The position numbers were made by a program, and so were the translations under genes. A stretch of 40,513 nt of DNA. Source: Chara braunii (Eukaryota > Streptophyta > Charophyceae > Charales > Characeae). Of this stretch, positions 22,001 to 28,600 are shown piece after piece. The DNA lies in contig BFEA01000086.1 in assembly GCA_003427395.1 (NCBI GenBank), positions 2,610,702 to 2,651,214 on the forward strand. Reading direction: 5' to 3'. The number at the start of each line of letters is the position of its first letter. Position 1 is the first letter of the stretch. The notes under the pieces were generated by a model. That model was not told the DNA's origin and did not search any database. It saw nothing but the letters and a program-made list of their open reading frames with translations.

Positions 22001-25000
22001 GAGAATGTATCTTCTGCGAGAATGTGCAAGTATGCACTTGCCATGGTGAAGACTGAGTGTAATTGACGAAGATCGTGCGGACAAGGAAAAAAAACAAAAA
22101 CGTGTCCATTTGAGAACTCGACAGAACAAAGGAATCGGGCGACGGCAAAGGGTCTCGCGGCGCTACGCTAATCAACAAATGTGCAACACGTAGAATGTAT
22201 CTTGCCCCAGAACGTGGAAGTATGCACTTGCCATAGCTTTTGTCGTTTTCTCGTTTGGCGACTGGTCCGTTGAGGCCTAAAGAATGTATCTTGCGCGAGA
22301 GCGTGGAATTATACACTCGCTGGAGCAGTATCTGCTGCCTGGTTTGGGGTACACGTGGGGTAACTGTGGGAGTGTCGTGGCAAGCACTGGTCCGCCGGGT
22401 GCGCCGAATATTAGGTGGTGTATACTATCACGTTCTCGCGCAACGTACATTCTTTTTGGTGGGTCAGATTCCACGGTCTGCACTGATGACACTAGGCCTA
22501 ATAATATTATTAGGGTTTTAGCGATTTGAATCCTGGGGAGTAATGGGGTCCGGCTAATGCAAAGACCGTTCATTTTGCCAGTAGCTCCGCCTCCCATCTA
22601 CTTCCCCCACCCCCCTATCGAGTAGCAGCAATGGCTATGGATATACTCTCTCCCACACACCACACACAACACACTTATGCTCTCACTCACACCCGTGTTG
22701 GTCATATACCTGATGGGATCAGATTTACCACACACAACACACTTATGCTCTCACTCACACCCGTGTTGGTCATATACCTGATGGGATCAGATTTCAAACT
22801 AACACGGACGGAACAGGGGTATCAAGCAGACTAGGACAGTTGGTTGGCACTACGTGCGCCGCAGGCGTTCATGGGGATCGAACCCGCGACCTCCTGAATG
22901 CCATTTGCGTGCCTAACCAACTGAGCTAGCCCGCTGGATTTCTTCGTTATCCTGTTATGGATTAATTACTAGTAAATCCATTTTTCCTATTTTTGTTGCG
23001 ATAAATAATGCTTGTATTTGAAGGAAAAAGAGAGTGAAAAAAAGAAAATAAGAAAAGAGAGAGAGAGAGTGTTGGGGTTCGTCAGTAATTTGGACTCAAA
23101 TTGTAATGTAATCCCTCCGAAATTTGTTTCTACCGTCTTTACCCGACAAAAACGGCGGGTCATTAGGGATGTATGGGGCTGAACTTCCAGTCTAGATACA
23201 TCGATAATGACCGGGCGTACCAACGGGTTGCAGTTGGTACCCTAGTTCCAATCCAGATGGAACAAGATGAACGAAATTCCTGAACTCCCTGATGTAGGGC
23301 CGGTCAGGTTCACGCTGATATCTCAAGGCTGTCGCGCGTAAGCAAAAAAGAGGGGAAGGTGGGGAGAAAAAAGGAGGGAAAGGGAAAAAAAAGGGAGGGA
23401 AAGGAGAAAAAAAAGGCCACTCGTCGTTTTATTCGGGGGCAAGGTCCCACTTGCACGGATTAAGAGATTCTGCCCGTTGATCCTTGTTATCTACGGTCAA
23501 TACCACTTAATTCGTGTAAGTGGGACCTAGCCCCGGGTAAAGACAATAGCCTAGAATCTGTGTCCGTGTGAAACGCTCAGACGAGACATAATTGGCTTTT
23601 GAAAAAGTTCGTCTGTGCGTGTGAAAAGACCAGACCTACATTTTTTATGGGAAAAGTCATAAAATAAAACCTCCCCGGAAAAAGTTCGTCTGTATCCATT
23701 TCCCCGGACAAGGGAAAAGTAGTGCAGCAGGTCCCAAAATCACTTTTGGTGTTATTTTTGCACCCTGGCCGGGCGTGTAACTGCCGCTGTGTAAAAATGG
23801 CGGGAAAGTGTTTTGCAGTGTGCAAGGCGGGAAAGTGTGAAAATGGCGGGAAAGTGTTTTGCAGGAGAGTGCAAAAATGACGCCGAAAGTGATTTTGGGG
23901 CAGCGGCACCTTCCCCCCCGTTTGGGGGGAATATAAAGGTTTCGTCGCGGGGAGGTTTTACGACTTTTGCCCTTTTTTTTTGGTGGAAAGTGTGTCCGCC
24001 TCCTCACGACGCCGCCCTACTTGTTCAGGCTCGGCGGTAGCGGAACCCTAACTTTCTCTTTGCCCTCTGTGGTTTTGCTATGACGGTATATATGATATGT
24101 GGACATTTGTCTTCGCGCTCTTATTTTATTTATTTTGTTTCTTTTTAATCATTTGTTTTTATTTCTTTCTTTTTTTGGGGGGTTGATCTTGTACATTTAT
24201 ATCTGTAGAGATATCAGAATCCGCAAGACGCATCAAATAAGAACAGTGTCGCTGGTTGTCGACCAAAAAAAAAAAAATCCTCTACCAAACAATATCTGTG
24301 TTTTTGCTATGACGATTTCCTTGAAATTAATTACAAGCTGCTGCGCAAATTATTACAGGACCAATAATTATAATACAAAAATAAAATAAAATGAGACCAG
24401 TAAACTTCGTAGGAAACCATTTGAGCAGCATATCGTAGTGCCCCAAGAAAAAGCGTATTTGGAATTACTAGACCCTCTTTGCTCCTCCTTTTCCTCCTCT
24501 TTCTCTCTCTCTCTCTCTCTCTCTTTTGGTCTAAATTGATGCCCTTTTTGCGCTTTTCTCCTTCTCTCTCTGTCTCTGTGTCTCTACGTCTTCCCCTGTT
24601 TTCTAACCATCCCTTTTTTTCCCGCGGTGGGCCTTGGTTCAGCCTCCTTCCCTCTCTCCCTCTTAAGGAAAAAAGGGGGAAAAAACGATTCTTTCTCTCG
24701 CTGTTGTCATTCTCGGATTCTCCAGACCCTCTTTGCTCCTTTTACTCTTTCTCTCTCGCTCTTTCTCTCTTTTGGTCTAAATCGATGGCCTTTTTGCGCT
24801 TTTTCTCCCTCTCTCTCTGTTTCTTTGGCTCTCTGTCTTGCCCTGTTTTCTAGCCACCCGTTTTTTTTCCCGCGCTGGGCCTTGTTTCGGCCTCCTTCCC
24901 TCTCTCCCTCCTCAGGAAAAAGGGGGGAAAAAAACGATTCTTTCCCTTGCTGTTTTCATTCTCAGATTCTCATTCTGGTCTGTCCTGGTTTTGTCCTCTT

Positions 25001-25558
25001 TTTGGTTGATGCCTACGTTTTTCTCTCCCTCTCTCTACCACTCCTTGCGTACCTTTTTCTCTTCCCTGGGGCGAGGTCCCTCTAGCAAAGAGGACTGGGC
25101 TACCGGTAGGCTCTCCTGGATCTGGACACATGCTGGGATGGAGAAGTGCAGTTTCAATCTCGATTATCTGCACCTCTCCGCAAAAACGTCCACATTCAGG
25201 CATTCACTCCGTGATCCTCTTTGCTTGCGCCTTGTGTACCTTCTTGTCCTCGTTGCTTTTGTTGTCACTATGAAATTTAGGGCATATATCTATACTCACA
25301 CTAGGACTTTTTGTTGAACTGAGCTCTGGACTTGATTGTGGTCAGATGCATCCACGTCTGGCCTGTAAATGCAGTCAGATACACTAGCTTACCTCTTGCG
25401 GCTCCGCCCGCAAAGAAAACAGAATTTGCGAACGAAAGCCGAGAGCATGAGGTGTATAACATATGAATCAAGTATTCAATATCCATCTGCTTTGCATTTG
25501 CTGTTCAATACGAAACATTCGAGCAGCCGTTCTACTCGTCCAGTGGAGGGAGTTCTCT

Positions 25559-25600
<42 letters not shown>

Positions 25601-28600
25601 ACTCTCAATGGACATGGCATCTACCTGACGAGCCCCCTCCCCCCATTTTTACAAATGCGTTAGTCCCCCAGGCTCTGCGTGTGTGTGTTTGCTCGTAGAG
25701 AAAAAATCAACAATCCAAAAAAAGGGAAACAACGCATTTTTTTTTCTGGGCACACACAAACAACCCACAGTGTCGACCATCCCTCCCCCTTGCGCCGACC
25801 TTCCCTCCCCTTCCCCCCCCCTCTTCTGCGCCCACCTTCCCCCTATTCTGTGCCTACCTTCCCCCCCCCTCCTTCTGCACCCACTTTACCCTCTCTGCCC
25901 CCACCTTCCCTACCCTCCGCACCCACGTACCGTCCCCTTGCACACCCCATTCCCCCCTTCTGCGCCCACTGTCCTACGCTGTGCATATCCACTTTCTCCA
26001 CCGAGCCGGTCCTCCTGGCCTACTGCACCGAGCGCTGAATTCTTAAGTGGAAGTGTACTGATTGGCTGCAGTGTGAGCAGAAGCAGCGTACCTCCCCCCC
26101 CCCCCAGAGACTTCTCCCTGCCCATCCCTGGACTGGATGCTGGGCTGGAACGCGGACGGGCAAGAAGGAATGGTGGGAAAGCTCTCTCGACGGCGCTGTT
26201 GAAATTCCGGGCTCATGGGGGAATATGACATGATTGATTGTACCACAGTTTTTTGTTGGTTTTCCTTGTTTCTCACTGGCTGTTTGCTTTCCTTGGGTTT
26301 GTCGAATGTTGGTCGAAGGTATCTGTAAGGCGGTGACTGATCTCATCGGGTGTGTAATGGACTCCTCTTCTGACTGATTTGATGTCTTGATTGATTTGAT
26401 CGATTGATTGATTAACTGGTTTGCGTGAGTGATTGTTTTGATTGATTGTTGTGATTGGTTGTTTTGATTCATTTCATTGATTTGAGTGGATTTTATTGTG
26501 TTGTATGATCTCAGGGCTCTGAGGCTGTGAATCCCAAGGCATACCCCCTTGCTGATGCAAGTTTGACGACGACGATTTTGGATATTGTCCAGCAAGCAGC
26601 GAATTACAAGCAGCTGAAGAAGGGTGCAAATGAAGGTACAGACGGGGTCTAGCAACTCATCTGTTGTCCCCTTTTCCCGTTTTCCTGCTTCCCTCCGCTT
26701 TCTCACCCCTCGCTCACTTTTTGCAATGGTGCCTCTCCTTCTTCCCTTCTCTTTCTCACCCTCTTTTTCACCGTCCTCTTCTGCTCCCTCCTTGTCTTCC
26801 TCTGCCTCTTCTCTCCCCTTTCCTCACCACCAAACCTCGACTGCCTCTCCGTCCACCTCCTCCTCCTCTCTCCTTCCCTAACGTTTTCTCTCCGTTCTAA
26901 CCTGTCTCTACCGTGTCGTCAACCCCTCCCCCTCCTCCCCTCCTCCCCTCCTCCCCTCCTCTCCTCTCCTTCTCCTCCTCTCCTCCTCCCCTCCTCTCCT
27001 CNNNNNNNNNNNNNNNNNNNNNNNNNNNNNNNNNNNNNCCTCCTCTCCTTCTCCTCCTCTCCTCCTCCCCTCCTCTCCTCTCCTTCTCCTCCCCCTCCTG
27101 TCCTCCTCTCCTCTTCTCCTTCCCCATGAAAACTGGTGATGATGAAGCACACACTAGGATAACGACGATGGAACAGAATGTTACCCGATGGATTAAAATG
27201 TAGTAAGGAAAAGGGGCAGTAGTATCTTGAGAGCAAAGACACACTAGCACACTTAAATGTATCTGACCGTAATTGTGGCCCTACTTGGATGTATCGGACT
27301 GCTATTACGTCTAGAAAAGTGGGAAAGTCTTAGTGTGAGGATGACCTGAAACAGGCATGAATGCATGCATGCTTTTTTTTTTTTTTTTTAAGGACAAGAC
27401 AACATCCTAGAGAGCTTCCCCATTGAAATGTTGCTAAGACAGTTATATAACCTCTAGTTAGCAAAACAGTGAATTGCATTGTTGCTGTAGAGCTCAGAGT
27501 TTGCAGTGGGCCAGATCATACATGCATGCATGCTTTTGCTTTCAATTTCAGAAATGTGGACTCCTGAATGCTCCTGCGTTTAACATATGCAGTCAGAGTC
27601 AGGTGCAGATGGTGCACCTGTCTGCGTTCAATGCACACAGACAGGTATGGATCGGGACATTACCGGAGCTTGTGGCCCTACTACTTGGATGTATCTGACC
27701 GCAATTACGTCCAGAAGTAAAAAAATCGTAGTGAAAAACAGGCATGCATGCATGCATGCTTTTGCTTGTCAGTGTCAGAAATGTGGACTTGTGAATGCTC
27801 TTGCATTTAACATACGCAGCTGGGTGCGGATCGTTGAGAGGATCTCCCCTTTTCTTTCTGGGCATTATAATGCACTCTTTTGTTTCTTTTCTCTTTTTTC
27901 TTTTTCTTAAAAGCTATGTTCTTGCACTCGTTTTAGTATTCACTATTTGTTATATTATGATCCATGAATTGTTTTCTTTTGCAATTTCAGCCACGAAGAC
28001 ACTTAACAGAGGGATGGCAGAGTTTATCGTGATGGCTGCAGACACTGAGCCGCTTGAGATATTGCTGCATCTTCCACTGCTGGCGGAGGACAAAGTGAGT
28101 GGGCACAGCAGAAAGACTCTTGACATGTGGTATTATTTATTGTGTGCAAAAGAGGGTTGCTGTGACGTTTAGGGTATTTATTTAACTATATTAGTATCAT
28201 TCAGTAAAGCCGGGAAGAAGAATTCAGAAAATAAATGCGGAGGGAATCACTGAGGGATTGCAAACTAACGTTTATTGTGTGCAAAAGAGGGTTGCAGTGA
28301 CGTTTAGGGTATTTAACTATTTATAGTTGTGAGGCGAGTGCAAGGGTAATTGTGAAACAGCTGGGAGCGCAATTAAAACCATCAATTCTGAGATATCGGC
28401 GAACTAATCGTGAAGGAATTGGAAAGATAGATGGTCCGCCGCCCATGAATTGTTGCAATACAGACCTCAGTTCGAATCTATTAGATGGAACTTGATGAAT
28501 GCAAATATTTTTTTTCTGGTAAATGTATTCTGAATTAACGGGGCCAGGTGAGTTCGGCAATGATATGTCAATGTGGTCACCTTTTTTTTTTTTTGAACAA

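Larger units (their letters stand above)
16662..26514 (+). other. SNU13 intron 1 (if exon 1 is right), 9853 bp
   Basis: GTAAGAG donor and TATGATCTCAG acceptor. No other host gene was recognised inside. It holds at least six group A or B MITEs, larger inverted-repeat elements, tRNA-derived SINEs and many tandem repeats, listed separately. Confidence 0.45.
26636..27990 (+). other. SNU13 intron 2 (1355 bp)
   Basis: GT-AG intron filled by a pyrimidine-rich minisatellite, an assembly gap and direct repeats. Apart from the flanking exons no coding sequence is recognised. Confidence 0.9.

Noticed and set aside
22853-22940. Functional tRNA gene
   Set aside because: D, anticodon and T stems do not pair, and extra bases disrupt the T arm to acceptor junction.
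24479-25317. Overlapping Leu/Ser/Phe-rich frames as membrane proteins
   Set aside because: They are read from a CT-rich 254-bp tandem repeat; hydrophobicity is compositional.
25679-26228. Proline-rich protein of 119-181 codons
   Set aside because: C-rich tract open in several frames at once, within the SNU13 upstream intron.
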